Source: Chitinophaga nivalis (GTDB taxonomy: Bacteria > Bacteroidota > Bacteroidia > Chitinophagales > Chitinophagaceae). From it: a DNA stretch of 64,000 nucleotides. The stretch covers positions 2,028,301 through 2,092,300 of the forward strand of contig NZ_JAPDNR010000001.1 of the NCBI RefSeq assembly GCF_025989125.1, written 5' to 3'. Under the pieces are notes generated by a model. That model was given only the letters and a program-made list of their open reading frames with translations. It was not told the DNA's origin and ran no database searches. Both the position numbers and the translations under genes were made by a program. Numbering within the stretch: the first letter of the stretch is position 1; every line of letters starts with the position of its first letter. Of this stretch, positions 16,239 through 25,860 are shown one piece after another.

Positions 16239-18236
16239 ATGGAACTCATCGATCAGCAAGTCATTAATGACAACAAGGAAATTTATGCTAAAATCCGGCA
16301 TGAATTACAACAGGCAACCACTGAAATTATGGTGGCTACCGGCTGGTTTACGGATGAAGATTTATTCAATATTTTGTCTGAGAAACTAGACCAGGCGGTT
16401 GCCATAGAAATCATTATCGCTGATAACCCCGATAATGAAAAGCTGGATTTTAATCAATTGGCCGCAAAAGGGGCCGCCGTTTATAAAATAAAGAGTAATG
16501 GCTATGGCATGATGAATCAGAAGTACTGCGTCATTGATAAACGCATTGCCCTACATGGCTCTTATAACTGGACTATTAATGCCAAAAAGAATAATCACGA
16601 GAGTATTATCAGTACCAACCACGCCGCTACTATCCAGGCATTAATAGAGAACTTCCATCAGGTTAAACAGCAGATTCTGGAACAGCATAATGAACCTGTT
16701 CCGGTTATTATTAAAACAGAACTATCGAAAGAAATACCGGTAACCCAATCCATAAAAGCAGGCACCGAATTTGAAAAAGTACTGGACGCCATGATTGCTG
16801 CTGAAATAGGTAGCTTCGACCGTAAACTAATCCGGGAGCAGGGTTTTGAACGGTGTAGTGCCAATAACGGTGATCATCAGGTGTTATATAAGGCATTTGA
16901 CACCTTGTATGCAATTTTTATCAATGATATTGATGTGATCGACGATAAGAAAAAGCGACTCATTGCCAAAATTGAAGAATACCGGATCAAAAGCCAGGAT
17001 AATTTAGAAAAAAAATGTGAGCTACAGATCGATTTCCTGGAAAGGGAAAACGCCATTACCAAAACCAATCTGGAAGTAAAGGGCATAAGACTGGCCGCTG
17101 AAATAGAAGCGGCCACTAAAAATATTCATGACATAAGAGATCATAAAATACCTGTTAAAGAACAGGAGTGTGCCGTAGTAGATAAGCAAATAAAGCTGGC
17201 GGAACAAGCAACAGTGAAGCCCCGGTTTAAATGGTTTGAGTTTATTCCGATTGTAATTTTTAATGCAGCCCTCCTGAGCTATCTGTTGATCTTTTATTCG
17301 TCTGCAGCCTACATATTGCTTTTCAGTGTAGAAGATGCGCATTTACAGGAAGTACAGAATATTCCGGTGGCTGCTGCACAGATTTTTAATCCGGAAGCGC
17401 TGACAAAAGCATTAAGCAAACCCGGGACCGCTACTTTTTTTATCTTCCTTTTTGTATTTATTCCATTGGCTTTTGCCATTGTAGACCAGTTCGTGCATCC
17501 CAAAAAAAAGCAACTGGTATCGGTGCTGGGATTTATATTCGGCATCATTGTGTTAGATGGGGCTATTGCCTATAAGGTTACGGAGGCCGTGTATGAAGTG
17601 AATTATGCCCAGGGAAATGTTACTACCCATTGGATGCCCGGTATGGTGTTTAAGGATACCAATTTCTATCTCGTATTTGTATTTGGTGCTTCCGGACTGC
17701 TTTTATTTAAACTGGCTTTTAAAAAGCTGATCTACTTCTTTGAAGAACGGAGTCCGGATATTATCGCACAACGCAATCAACTCAACATAAAACACCTGCG
17801 GGAGGAAATGGCCGTTCACACGAATCAGATCACTTTGTTGAAGGAAAATGTAATGATACTCGAAGTAAACATTGTGCAACTAAGAGTAGACGTGAAACAT
17901 ACGGAACTGGAACTGCGGGAGCTGCCCATCCGGTTAAACCAGGACTTACAAAAAAAGCGTGGCCAACGATTGAAAGATGCAGAAAACATAGACAAGATAG
18001 CGGCTATCTATACCATACATATACAATCGGACAATCTGCCTGTTTCTGTAGATGCCTTAAAAGACCGGATCAATATATTTTTGGAAGGATGGAATGATTT
18101 CCTGCATCAGGAATATGCGATACCCAAAGCTACTGCCAAAACCGCACAGGCAGCTGAAGTAGCAGCCAGGTGGCAGGGAGAAAAGCTGTATATCAGCAAC
18201 ATTGATAAACGTGTAAAAATTACCCAGGATGCATAA
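16239..18236 (+). CDS. PLD-like domain, coiled-coil, four-helix membrane protein
   Basis: 665 residues. Residues 1-150 form a phospholipase D-like half domain (KIRHELQQATTEIMVATGWFTDEDLF) whose HKD motif reads NQKYCVID (~93-100): the His is replaced by Asn while Lys and Asp remain. This is followed by GSYNWTINAKKNNHES. Then come an alpha-helical region, coiled coil at about 235-315, membrane segments at about 330-360, 398-418, 426-446 and 475-495, and another long coiled coil (about 510-600). The loss of the His suggests binding or scaffolding, or dimer-dependent activity, rather than normal PLD catalysis. It overlaps the next gene by 8 nt. Nothing in it names a pathway. Confidence 0.7.
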   Translation: MELIDQQVINDNKEIYAKIRHELQQATTEIMVATGWFTDEDLFNILSEKLDQAVAIEIIIADNPDNEKLDFNQLAAKGAAVYKIKSNGYGMMNQKYCVIDKRIALHGSYNWTINAKKNNHESIISTNHAATIQALIENFHQVKQQILEQHNEPVPVIIKTELSKEIPVTQSIKAGTEFEKVLDAMIAAEIGSFDRKLIREQGFERCSANNGDHQVLYKAFDTLYAIFINDIDVIDDKKKRLIAKIEEYRIKSQDNLEKKCELQIDFLERENAITKTNLEVKGIRLAAEIEAATKNIHDIRDHKIPVKEQECAVVDKQIKLAEQATVKPRFKWFEFIPIVIFNAALLSYLLIFYSSAAYILLFSVEDAHLQEVQNIPVAAAQIFNPEALTKALSKPGTATFFIFLFVFIPLAFAIVDQFVHPKKKQLVSVLGFIFGIIVLDGAIAYKVTEAVYEVNYAQGNVTTHWMPGMVFKDTNFYLVFVFGASGLLLFKLAFKKLIYFFEERSPDIIAQRNQLNIKHLREEMAVHTNQITLLKENVMILEVNIVQLRVDVKHTELELRELPIRLNQDLQKKRGQRLKDAENIDKIAAIYTIHIQSDNLPVSVDALKDRINIFLEGWNDFLHQEYAIPKATAKTAQAAEVAARWQGEKLYISNIDKRVKITQDA

Positions 18237-19224
18237 GCTCTTTTTCTGCTGCCTTGTGGCACTGCTGCCTGTCTTTAAATGCTACACTCCACAGACAGTC
18301 CACCCTAAGCCGGATACCGGCAAAACGTTTACGACTACGCATTTTAATATACTGTTTGTACCTGATCTGTCTAATCGGGTTGATCCGGACCGATATAAAC
18401 GCCCACTTAATGATGTGGATATTCTGTCTATTATCACCAGCAATTTATATCCTGCTATACTCCGGTTTAAAAGATCAGAATATCAGAAAGATAAATTGAC
18501 CATTGATTTTATCAATAAAGGATTAATCAGCCAGTATAAGGTGAATACGGATAACCTATTGATTGATTTTGGCAGATTTGCCAATCAACTGGACCGCATT
18601 CACTATATCACCGGGAACAATGGTGTAAGTCAAACACTCAGCAAAGATATCTATGACATGACAACGGAGTTTACCCGCATGAATGGCCTTGCGGTCAAGC
18701 AAAATGTGGGTGCAGACATCTGGAGTTATTTCCACCAGGGTATAGATGAAAAGAGAGTACTCGCTGCGGAGAATCCGATTAAGTATGGCAACAACAGTTA
18801 TGTCAATACCTATCGCAACCTCCTCATCCTGCTCACCGACGGATATATTGAGGCGGGTATCTTTAACCAGGGATTTGATCTGAGTAAGAATACCATCAAC
18901 CGCTTCCGGAAAGCATTTTTAAAATCCGGGGAAAATAATATGCAGCAGTTTCTGGAAAAAAATAAACAGTTTCAGATAAAGCCCGTAGACAATGAATACC
19001 TGAAAAACCTGGAGGTACTGGTGATGGAAACCTATGATCGTTCTTTGTCGAAAGATGGTGCTGCTACTGTACATCCAACAGATATGGAGATCATTAAACT
19101 GTGCTGGACTTATTGGTTGCAACAATCCAATATCAAACGGTTTGAACTACATCCCTATGCCGCTTCCAAAGATGAAGCGGAAAAAACCATCCTCAATTTT
19201 ATAGGTATTACTAAAGTAAAATAA
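18229..19224 (+). CDS. Lipoprotein with vWA-like features, unknown function
   Basis: 331 residues. Signal with a possible lipobox (VALLPVFKC, Cys ~18). The strand NILFVPDLSNRVD (~40-53) and the later LLILLTDGYIEAG (~195-208) resemble the first and fourth elements of a von Willebrand factor A fold, where DxSxS and TDG bind metal; here the first motif is DLSNR, so the MIDAS is incomplete. The 8-nt overlap with the PLD-like gene implies translational coupling. Function unknown; the context suggests an envelope complex with its two neighbours. Confidence 0.6.
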   Translation: MHKLFFCCLVALLPVFKCYTPQTVHPKPDTGKTFTTTHFNILFVPDLSNRVDPDRYKRPLNDVDILSIITSNLYPAILRFKRSEYQKDKLTIDFINKGLISQYKVNTDNLLIDFGRFANQLDRIHYITGNNGVSQTLSKDIYDMTTEFTRMNGLAVKQNVGADIWSYFHQGIDEKRVLAAENPIKYGNNSYVNTYRNLLILLTDGYIEAGIFNQGFDLSKNTINRFRKAFLKSGENNMQQFLEKNKQFQIKPVDNEYLKNLEVLVMETYDRSLSKDGAATVHPTDMEIIKLCWTYWLQQSNIKRFELHPYAASKDEAEKTILNFIGITKVK

Positions 19225-19268
19225 CGACTGATTCCGACGATCCTTTTCCTACATCACAACTTATTGTT

Positions 19269-20639
19269 ATGAGCTGGTCTTATCGAAAATCTATAGGTGT
19301 TGGCCCTTTTCGTGTCAACTTTTCCAAAAGCGGGGTGAGTTACTCCGTGGGCGTAAAAGGAGCCCGTGTACATGTAAATACCCATGGAACATATGTTCAC
19401 TTAAGTACACATGGTATCAGCTATCGCCGGAAAATAGCCGGTCCTGCTACCCCTTTGCCACCTGTCATACCACAAAGAATTACTGTTGAAACCATCCATG
19501 AAATAACGTCGGCAGATGTCGATCAGCTGACTGATATTGATTCCCAGGCATTTATTACTACACTGAATCAAAAAGGTAAACTGGTTTCCTATGTAAAACT
19601 ATGGGGGATACTGCCGTTGTGCGCTATCCTGTTGCTGCTGTTATTTACTTCGGTTGAGCGGCAACAGCAAATCATACAACCGGCCAGCGACAGCACTATT
19701 GTGCGGGTATATGCAGCTACCGGCGGGAATATCCGGCAGGCGCCGGATGTAAAGTCCCCGGTTGTACAAAAGGCAACTTATGGGCAAACATTTTTAGTAC
19801 TCGATGCTGCCAATCCGCAATGGTATAAAATAAAGCTGGCTGATACGATTGCTTATATCAACCATGAGGTGGCAGATATTGATTACATCTTTCATGATCA
19901 GGTGAGTGAAACACAATGGCACCCGGTAAACGAATACCTGGTGTATGAACTGTGGCTTTGTTTTTTTTGTTTTGTACCCCTGATCTATTGGTTGAAAAAG
20001 CTGGACAGGAAGCGATTTGAAATGGAATTGCATTACGACATGGATCATAAATATCAGCAGGTTTATCAGCAGTTTAAAACGCATTTTACCACCTTCTCCA
20101 GATCGGCCAGGATCTGGCAGTACCTGAACGCACAGCGAACGACTGATCAGAAGCGGAACGCAGGTGCTGCCAAATTAATAGAAAGAATCAAGGTGCGCGG
20201 TATCACGGAAGATAAAAAGCCCATGCCGTATTTTATTACCAACGTAGCGATTCCCTGCATATCCTTAAATAAGGTGGAGCTGTTTTTTCTGCCTGAACGG
20301 CTGTTAATAAAACGGGGTTCTACTTTTGCTGCGGTATTTTATAAGAATTTACACATTACCAGTAAGGTGATCCGGTTTATTGAATCCGACATCTTACCCA
20401 ACGATGCTAAAGTGATTGATTATACCTGGCAGTATGTGAACAAGTCCGGTAGGCCGGACCGGCGCTTTAATAACAATCGTCAATTACCGGTATGTGCTTA
20501 TTCCGAATATACATTTACTTCCAATACCGGTATTTTCGAAATTATCTCTACTTCCAAACCTGCTGCCATGGATGACTTTGGCGGATTCCTCACGAAAATA
20601 GGAGCGCTCCAACACCGAATTGGGGAAACGTGCAAATGA
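19269..20639 (+). CDS. DUF4236 domain, SH3-like domain membrane protein
   Basis: 456 residues. Residues 1-57 (SWSYRKSIGVGPFRVNFSKSG, then GARVHVNTHGTYVHLS) are a clear DUF4236. A membrane helix at ~115-132 (LWGILPLCAILLLLLFTS) is followed by an extracytoplasmic bacterial SH3-like domain at ~145-205 (VRVYAATGGNIRQAPDVKSPVVQKATYGQTFLVL). A second membrane helix is at ~223-243. The C-terminal ~210 residues are soluble and unrecognised. It lies 44 nt after the vWA-like lipoprotein gene on the same strand and ends at a hairpin shared with the convergent GH18 gene. Confidence 0.78.
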   Translation: MSWSYRKSIGVGPFRVNFSKSGVSYSVGVKGARVHVNTHGTYVHLSTHGISYRRKIAGPATPLPPVIPQRITVETIHEITSADVDQLTDIDSQAFITTLNQKGKLVSYVKLWGILPLCAILLLLLFTSVERQQQIIQPASDSTIVRVYAATGGNIRQAPDVKSPVVQKATYGQTFLVLDAANPQWYKIKLADTIAYINHEVADIDYIFHDQVSETQWHPVNEYLVYELWLCFFCFVPLIYWLKKLDRKRFEMELHYDMDHKYQQVYQQFKTHFTTFSRSARIWQYLNAQRTTDQKRNAGAAKLIERIKVRGITEDKKPMPYFITNVAIPCISLNKVELFFLPERLLIKRGSTFAAVFYKNLHITSKVIRFIESDILPNDAKVIDYTWQYVNKSGRPDRRFNNNRQLPVCAYSEYTFTSNTGIFEIISTSKPAAMDDFGGFLTKIGALQHRIGETCK

Positions 20640-20641
20640 AA

Positions 20642-20667
20642 ATGCGCTCAGTTTTTACTGAGCGCAT
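20642..20667. terminator. Hairpin between convergent DUF4236 and GH18 genes
   Basis: 11-bp perfect stem ATGCGCTCAGT / ACTGAGCGCAT with a T4 loop. The minus-strand side is followed by TTTTCATTTG. Probably works in both directions. Confidence 0.65.
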
Positions 20668-20725
20668 GTATGTGGAGTATGTTGAAATAAGTATCAGCCT
20701 TTACTATTGAGGCGAAAAATAACTG

Positions 20726-22012
20726 CTACTGTATTTTTACAGAGCTCATTTTATCATTCGCATTGGGAGATAATCCGCCCAACCAGCTGTTGTTACTGGT
20801 CAATGTCCAGGAGGTACCGGAAAAATTATCGTCTGCATAGAGGATGACAGTCCAGCCGGCCGGAATTTTTACAGAAGATGCCCAGTCATTTACCACTCCC
20901 TTTGTCTGTAATTGAGATAAGATATAATTGCCTTTGGCAATGGGCTGAGAGGCAGTACCACCATAATTGGCATCCTGGTAGAATACCACGCCGGTGCTTC
21001 CGGTGCCGCCGCCGCCGGGATTCATGATCTGAATCAATTGCTTGCTGACGATGTAAGTAGGCGCATAAGCCGTGTTATCTGTGGAAGAGGTCAGCGGGGC
21101 ATCTCGGTCTATGGCATAGCTGAATACACCGCCTTTCTTACCGGTAGCAGGTTCCCAGCGGGCATAGTCATAGGCACGACCGGTACCGTTTACCGGATAG
21201 GTGACATCATACCATACATTGGAAGGATATCCTCTTTCTTCATAAAAAGAAAACCCGGGTACAAACTGCGAAGCGTTGATATAAGGGGAGAAACTGTTCC
21301 AGGTAGATTGTAAGGTACTGGCGCCACGGCCATAGGCCTGCAGCCATACATAGTCGACGAGGGTATATACTTTTTGGAAAAGACTGTTGTTGCCATTTTG
21401 ATTGGTATCAAACGTCAATAGTTTGCCGGTACCGGATTTTGGACCAAGGTATTTAGACAGGGCCTTATACACACCCGCCATATCTGTCAGGGTTTGTCCG
21501 GAGGGCGTGCTTTCTATATCGATGTCATATCCATCGAAACCATATTTATTTACGACGCTATCCATGATATGTTTGGCGGTCAGGGCGTATCCAACAGAAT
21601 CATGTGTAGCACCCGGAACGAGGTCTAATCCTCCTGTCAGAATTACTTTGGTGCCTTTGGTATGCAGGGTATTGATCCATCCGGGTACCTGGTTGGCTAC
21701 CGGAGAGCTGGGAGAGAAGCAAAACAGGATTAATATATCCAGGCTGTCGGGTACCTGGGAAAAATTGGTGCCAAATGGAGCAGGACCATAACATGGGCCT
21801 TCCAGGCGATAAAAAGCGGCATAAATTTCATGAGGCCGGCTTTTGTATGCTCGCAGGCTATCCAGCGATTCGGTAACCACTGCGCTGGCAGCCATGGCAG
21901 ATTCATTGTGGGGGAGTGCTTCCGAAGAACGCAATTCTTTGGTACAGCTGGCGCCGGAAAGGAGGATGATGAAAGCGGTGATTAATCTGAACGATAAACA
22001 TTGCTGTTTCAT
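20726..22012 (-). CDS. Secreted GH18 endo-beta-N-acetylglucosaminidase-like lipoprotein with beta/gamma-crystallin domain
   Basis: 428 residues from the ATG at 22012, which starts directly before a lipoprotein signal (LLSGASC); an in-frame ATG 45 nt further upstream gives an unlikely extension. The GH18 catalytic motif DGYDIDIEST (~155-165) is intact, with the last E as proton donor. The barrel length and the N-terminal GPCYGPAPFGTNF resemble EndoF/EndoS-like enzymes acting on N-glycans more than processive chitinases. Residues ~345-428 form a beta/gamma-crystallin fold with two Greek-key repeats (VVFYQDANYGG and VILYADDNFSGTSW), which may bind calcium or a surface. It is not part of the SusCD locus. 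Confidence 0.87.
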   Translation of the reverse strand: MKQQCLSFRLITAFIILLSGASCTKELRSSEALPHNESAMAASAVVTESLDSLRAYKSRPHEIYAAFYRLEGPCYGPAPFGTNFSQVPDSLDILILFCFSPSSPVANQVPGWINTLHTKGTKVILTGGLDLVPGATHDSVGYALTAKHIMDSVVNKYGFDGYDIDIESTPSGQTLTDMAGVYKALSKYLGPKSGTGKLLTFDTNQNGNNSLFQKVYTLVDYVWLQAYGRGASTLQSTWNSFSPYINASQFVPGFSFYEERGYPSNVWYDVTYPVNGTGRAYDYARWEPATGKKGGVFSYAIDRDAPLTSSTDNTAYAPTYIVSKQLIQIMNPGGGGTGSTGVVFYQDANYGGTASQPIAKGNYILSQLQTKGVVNDWASSVKIPAGWTVILYADDNFSGTSWTLTSNNSWLGGLSPNANDKMSSVKIQ

Positions 22013-22547
22013 TTGGATGAATTTTATGATGAATAATAATGCCTGCTGTAAAATCATGACATAACGGAAATCACTTCAACATCCTTGTGTGGTGTGTAGC
22101 ATAACTGGTGTGATAACGGATGGTATTCATCTGATCGATTGATGCCTGCAGCTCAGACAATTTATTCGGGCAACCTGCGGGTTTGCATAACCATTGGCAT
22201 TACCGGACTAAGTTGGTATGGCAACAATATTGCTATTGCTGTTACTGAATGCGCGACTACCTGTTGGTGATGATGCATGGTGCTTTAATAATGGGGTAAC
22301 ATTGTTAAAGCATGACAATGCCGGGTTCAACTACTTTTCATTATTCATGGAATCAACTTTGTAATAATAACGCTCGTTTTAGATAACATCGACAGATAGG
22401 GTAATTTACATTATAATCAGCTGTATTTAGTGTATTTTTTTCGCCAAAATGCATACTATTTTGCGATGGAGGCTTCTGTTGTTATTACCTGAATAATGCA
22501 AACAGCGTAATCATCCGCCAGGCTGTAGCACCAGCGCAATGTATAAA
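22013..22547. other. Intergenic region without a recognised gene
   Basis: About 535 nt upstream of the GH18 gene and downstream of the AraC gene. No coding frame with family character, no tRNA and no strong hairpin were seen. It presumably holds the GH18 promoter. Confidence 0.5.
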
Positions 22548-23483
22548 TTAATGTCTGCTGAATTTTCTGAATGCCAGTGGTGAATAGTTTGTCTTTGTCC
22601 GGAACAATTTGGAAAAAGACTGCGGGTATTCAAATCCCAGTTCAAAAGCAATTTCATTTACAGAAAGGTCGGTGGTTACCAGCCGCTCTTTTGCCTTTTC
22701 TATGATCTTTTCCTGTATATGTTGCTGCGTACTGTTGCCGGTAAGCATCTTTAACAGGCTACTCAGGTAGTTGGGAGAAATATTCAGCTGACCGGAGATG
22801 TATTTTACAGTAGGAATGCCGTTCTGTGCCAGTATTTCAGGCGTGAATGCCTTTTCCAGCAATGCTTCCAGCTGGTTCGCAATACTGTGATGTGTGATTT
22901 TACGGGTAATAAACTGCCGTTGGTAAAAGCGTTCAGCATAACCGAGTAAAGATTCGATCAAGGAGATAATAATGCCCTGGCTGAATTGATCGATGTTGGT
23001 ACTATATTCCTGCTCAATATTCCGGAATAGTCCTTTCATGGTCAACTCCTCCTGTTCAGACAGGAATAATGCTTCATGCATGGAATAACCAAAAAACTCA
23101 TACTGCTTTATTTTCTTTGCCAGCGGGGAGTTCCATAGGAAGTCAGGATGGACTAATAACAACCATCCTGACTGATTTATTTCTTCTGTTGGATAAGCAT
23201 AGTAGCTAAACACCTGCCCTGGTGCAATAAATCTCATCTGGCCTTCATCAAAATCCTGTTCCTGCTGTCCGTACTTCATTTTTACCACACAGGGCAGGAA
23301 TTGCTTCAACCCGATGAAATAAAAATCGGTGGTCAGTGGTGTTTCCAGGTGATTAGGCAACTCCTTGATAGTGGCGATGTCGAATACCGCAATAAGGGGA
23401 TGTTTTGATTTGGGCAACCCTCGCAGCTGTAACAGCTGGCTGATGCCTTTTATTTTCAGCGGCAGGTTTCCGGACATAGTCAT
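22548..23483 (-). CDS. AraC-family transcriptional regulator
   Basis: 311 residues: an N-terminal cupin-like sensor (LKQFLPCVVKMKYGQQEQDF, RFIAPGQVFSYYAY) and a C-terminal AraC DNA-binding domain (TVKYISGQLNISPNYLSSLLK, then NEIAFELGFEYPQSFSKLFRTKTNYSPLAFRK). Its start codon abuts the stop codon of the NmrA-like gene, so both lie in one minus-strand operon, with the oxidoreductase transcribed first. This AraC/NAD(P)-binding pairing is common in Bacteroidota, where the regulator probably controls the oxidoreductase. Confidence 0.9.
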   Translation of the reverse strand: MTMSGNLPLKIKGISQLLQLRGLPKSKHPLIAVFDIATIKELPNHLETPLTTDFYFIGLKQFLPCVVKMKYGQQEQDFDEGQMRFIAPGQVFSYYAYPTEEINQSGWLLLVHPDFLWNSPLAKKIKQYEFFGYSMHEALFLSEQEELTMKGLFRNIEQEYSTNIDQFSQGIIISLIESLLGYAERFYQRQFITRKITHHSIANQLEALLEKAFTPEILAQNGIPTVKYISGQLNISPNYLSSLLKMLTGNSTQQHIQEKIIEKAKERLVTTDLSVNEIAFELGFEYPQSFSKLFRTKTNYSPLAFRKFSRH

Positions 23484-24347
23484 TTAGTTTTGATGGTACC
23501 AGGTAGCAAATGTTTTGGCAAAATCCCGCAGTTTTGTTTTTCCTAATACCGGTCTGTTAAGGTAGTAATCTTTCTGGGCATTTCCGTTATGCATATTTTC
23601 ATGCATTTCTACAAGTAAGCTGGCAAATACATCCGTCATGCCAGCTGCTTCCAGGTCTTGTTTGAGTTGTTCTCCGGGTATTATTTCCCATTGCAGGTCT
23701 GGTTTTCCGATGGCTTCCCCGATGATCTGTGCTGCCTGGGTGCAGGTGAGCTCTTCACTGGCTACATACCTGATCTTTGTGCCGGTGGCTACAGGTGTAT
23801 TGATCTCTTCCGCTATCGCTGCTGCGATATCCTCCGGCGCCACGAAGGCGATCATATCGTCTCCGCCGTAATTAGAATGGATCACGCCCTGTTGCCGGAT
23901 CATATCTTTCAGGATATAAAAGTTACTGTAAAAAACACCCGGGCGCATAAAAGTAATGGCTACGTCTGTCAGCGTTTTCCATTCTTTTTCCGGTTCTACG
24001 GATTTCAGGCAGTTGGCTATCCAGCCGGTGAGTACAACTGCCCGCTTTACACCTGTTTCCCGGATGGCCTGAATATAGTTGTCTGTATACCCTGACCATG
24101 CCGTTAGTTCACTGGCTGTGAAATCCAGTGGATTCATACAATATACTACATCTGCCTCTTTGAATGTTTGTATGAGAAAAGGCAGGTCCTGTATTTTACC
24201 AATAGCAGGTTGAGCCCCCAACGCTTCTATCTGCGGTATTTTGCTGGCATCTGAACTGATGAGGGTTACCTGGTGTCCTTCCCCGGTGAGGATTTTTGTG
24301 AGTGGTTTACTGATGTTGCCCAGAGAACCGGTGAGTACAATTTTCAT
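23484..24347 (-). CDS. NmrA/SDR-a5-like NAD(P)-binding protein
   Basis: 287 residues from the ATG at 24347; an in-frame upstream ATG adds only eight non-conserved residues. The Rossmann start is MKIVLTGSLGNISKPLTKIL, a variant of GxxGxxG. Further features are DVVYCMNPLDFTA, a substrate-side region AVVLTGWIANCLKSVE and the EEL/TCTQAAQIIGEAIGKP segment usual in NmrA-like/quinone-oxidoreductase-2-like proteins. It probably senses redox state or reduces a small carbonyl or quinone. Forms an operon with the AraC regulator. Confidence 0.85.
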   Translation of the reverse strand: MKIVLTGSLGNISKPLTKILTGEGHQVTLISSDASKIPQIEALGAQPAIGKIQDLPFLIQTFKEADVVYCMNPLDFTASELTAWSGYTDNYIQAIRETGVKRAVVLTGWIANCLKSVEPEKEWKTLTDVAITFMRPGVFYSNFYILKDMIRQQGVIHSNYGGDDMIAFVAPEDIAAAIAEEINTPVATGTKIRYVASEELTCTQAAQIIGEAIGKPDLQWEIIPGEQLKQDLEAAGMTDVFASLLVEMHENMHNGNAQKDYYLNRPVLGKTKLRDFAKTFATWYHQN

Positions 24348-24696
24348 TTTAGATGATTTAATGTAGGGCAAAGGTCCGCTGGTGAGTCGGGGAAAAAGTG
24401 TTCAGATCTCAGAAGATTGTATGAAAATGTATGAAAAGGAAATTTGTTGTTCACCCGATTCTATACCAGCTGGAGATCTTTTATAAAAGCATCATTATTT
24501 TTCTTTGGAATAGAGGTACTTGTTCCCGTATGCCACCTCCGCGTTATCTTTTTCGTTCAGTCTTGAGGTTGATGATGATTTTGTCTGATTATACCGAAAT
24601 TCATGTGATGATGAAAGCCTACTTCGCTCTACAATGACGGAAATGATTTATTTTAGCTAACACATTCTTTTTTGCAAAAGGCTTATTACTATAGTT

Positions 24697-24924
24697 ATGA
24701 ATACAAAAGAAGTTATCAATATTGAAAAACTAGTTTACAGTATTCAAGAGACCAACCACTATTTTTTAAATCAGGCTCAAAAACAGGTAAATACTGCTTT
24801 AACATTACGTAACTGGGTAATAGGTTTTTATATTTTAGAGTATGAGCAACATGGAGAAGATCGTGCAGCCTATGGACAAAGGTTGTACAAGGAAATAGTT
24901 GTTAAGCTGAAAAAAGTGGCGTGA
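24697..24924 (+). pseudogene. DUF1016 (YhcG-type) nuclease, N-terminal fragment
   Basis: 75 residues matching the DUF1016 N-terminal winged-helix domain (QAQKQVNTALTLRNWVIGFYILEYEQHGEDRAAYGQRLY). It stops at TGA 24922-24924. The normal protein continues into a PD-(D/E)XK nuclease, and here that part follows in the same frame from about 24925 with no further stop. An A6 run at 24910-24915 lies just before the stop; a one-base shift there gives GVTAIRERHFN, which looks like the missing family segment, but that frame soon hits TGA. The gene therefore looks disrupted by more than one small change. Confidence 0.75.
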
Positions 24925-24972
24925 CAGCTATCAGAGAGCGACACTTTAACTGATTTACATAATGTTACAATT

Positions 24973-25779
24973 TTGCGGACACTGTCCGCAAAATCCATCA
25001 CTACGGAAAGTACAACTAACCAACCAATAGTAGATAATCTCAAAACTACTTCTGATCTTTTGCCTAACAGGCTTAGTTTTTCTCATTTTATAGAGTTGCT
25101 GAAATCAGATACACCTTTAAAACGTAGTTTCTATGAAATAGAAACCATTAAGAATAATTGGAGTGTACGGGATTTGCAACGGGCAATAAATAGTATGTTG
25201 TATGAGCGTACTGGGTTAAGCAGCGATAAACAAGCTATGCTGGAAAGTCAAACAAAAAGTGAAGGATTGAAACCTGAGGATGTATTTCGTAACCCATATA
25301 TGTTGGAATTCTTAGGACTGGAAGAAAAAGCAGTATATACGGAAACAGAATTGGAACAGGCGATCATTAACCATCTGCAAACTTTTCTATTGGAAATGGG
25401 AAATGGATTTTGTTTTGAAGCCAGGCAACGGCGTATTACATTTGATAACACACATTATCGTATTGATCTTGTTTTCTATCATCGGATTTTAAAATGCCAT
25501 GTGTTACTGGATTTGAAAATTGGTGAATTTACGCATGCGGACGCTGGACAGATGAATGTTTACCTAAATTACTATAAGGAGCATGAAATGAATGAAGGAG
25601 ATAACCCACCGGTAGGTATTATATTGTGCGCGAATAAAAATGAAAATCTGGTAAGGCATGCAACGGCAGGATTGCCACAACAGGTCTTTGTATCAAAATA
25701 TCTTATTAATCTGCCCAGTGAAATTGAATTGGCGAAGATTATTGAAGAGGAGCAATACAAATTGAGCAGAGATATTTAA
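24973..25779 (+). pseudogene. DUF1016 (YhcG-type) PD-(D/E)XK nuclease, C-terminal fragment
   Basis: 268 residues from a TTG. It begins RTLSAKS and continues with the family segment LSFSHFIELLKSDTPLKRSFYEIETIKNNWSVRDLQR. The PD-(D/E)XK-like core is YRIDLVFYHRILKCHVLLDLKIGEF (D...DLK) with an AGQMNVYLNYY helix. It is in the same frame as the N-terminal fragment, separated by the in-frame TGA. The catalytic part looks intact and could still be translated alone. DUF1016 proteins often accompany restriction or mobile elements, but none is adjacent here. Confidence 0.75.
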
Positions 25780-25860
25780 TGTTTTATTCAGAGAAAATCT
25801 ATATGTACCATTTCTATTTATTGTGCAAGTGCCACTTGCACAATTTACATGTTATCAATA

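Noticed and set aside
24922..24924. In-frame TGA as a selenocysteine codon in the DUF1016 gene
   Set aside because: No SECIS-like hairpin was evident, DUF1016 proteins are not selenoproteins, and nearby frame evidence points to small indels.
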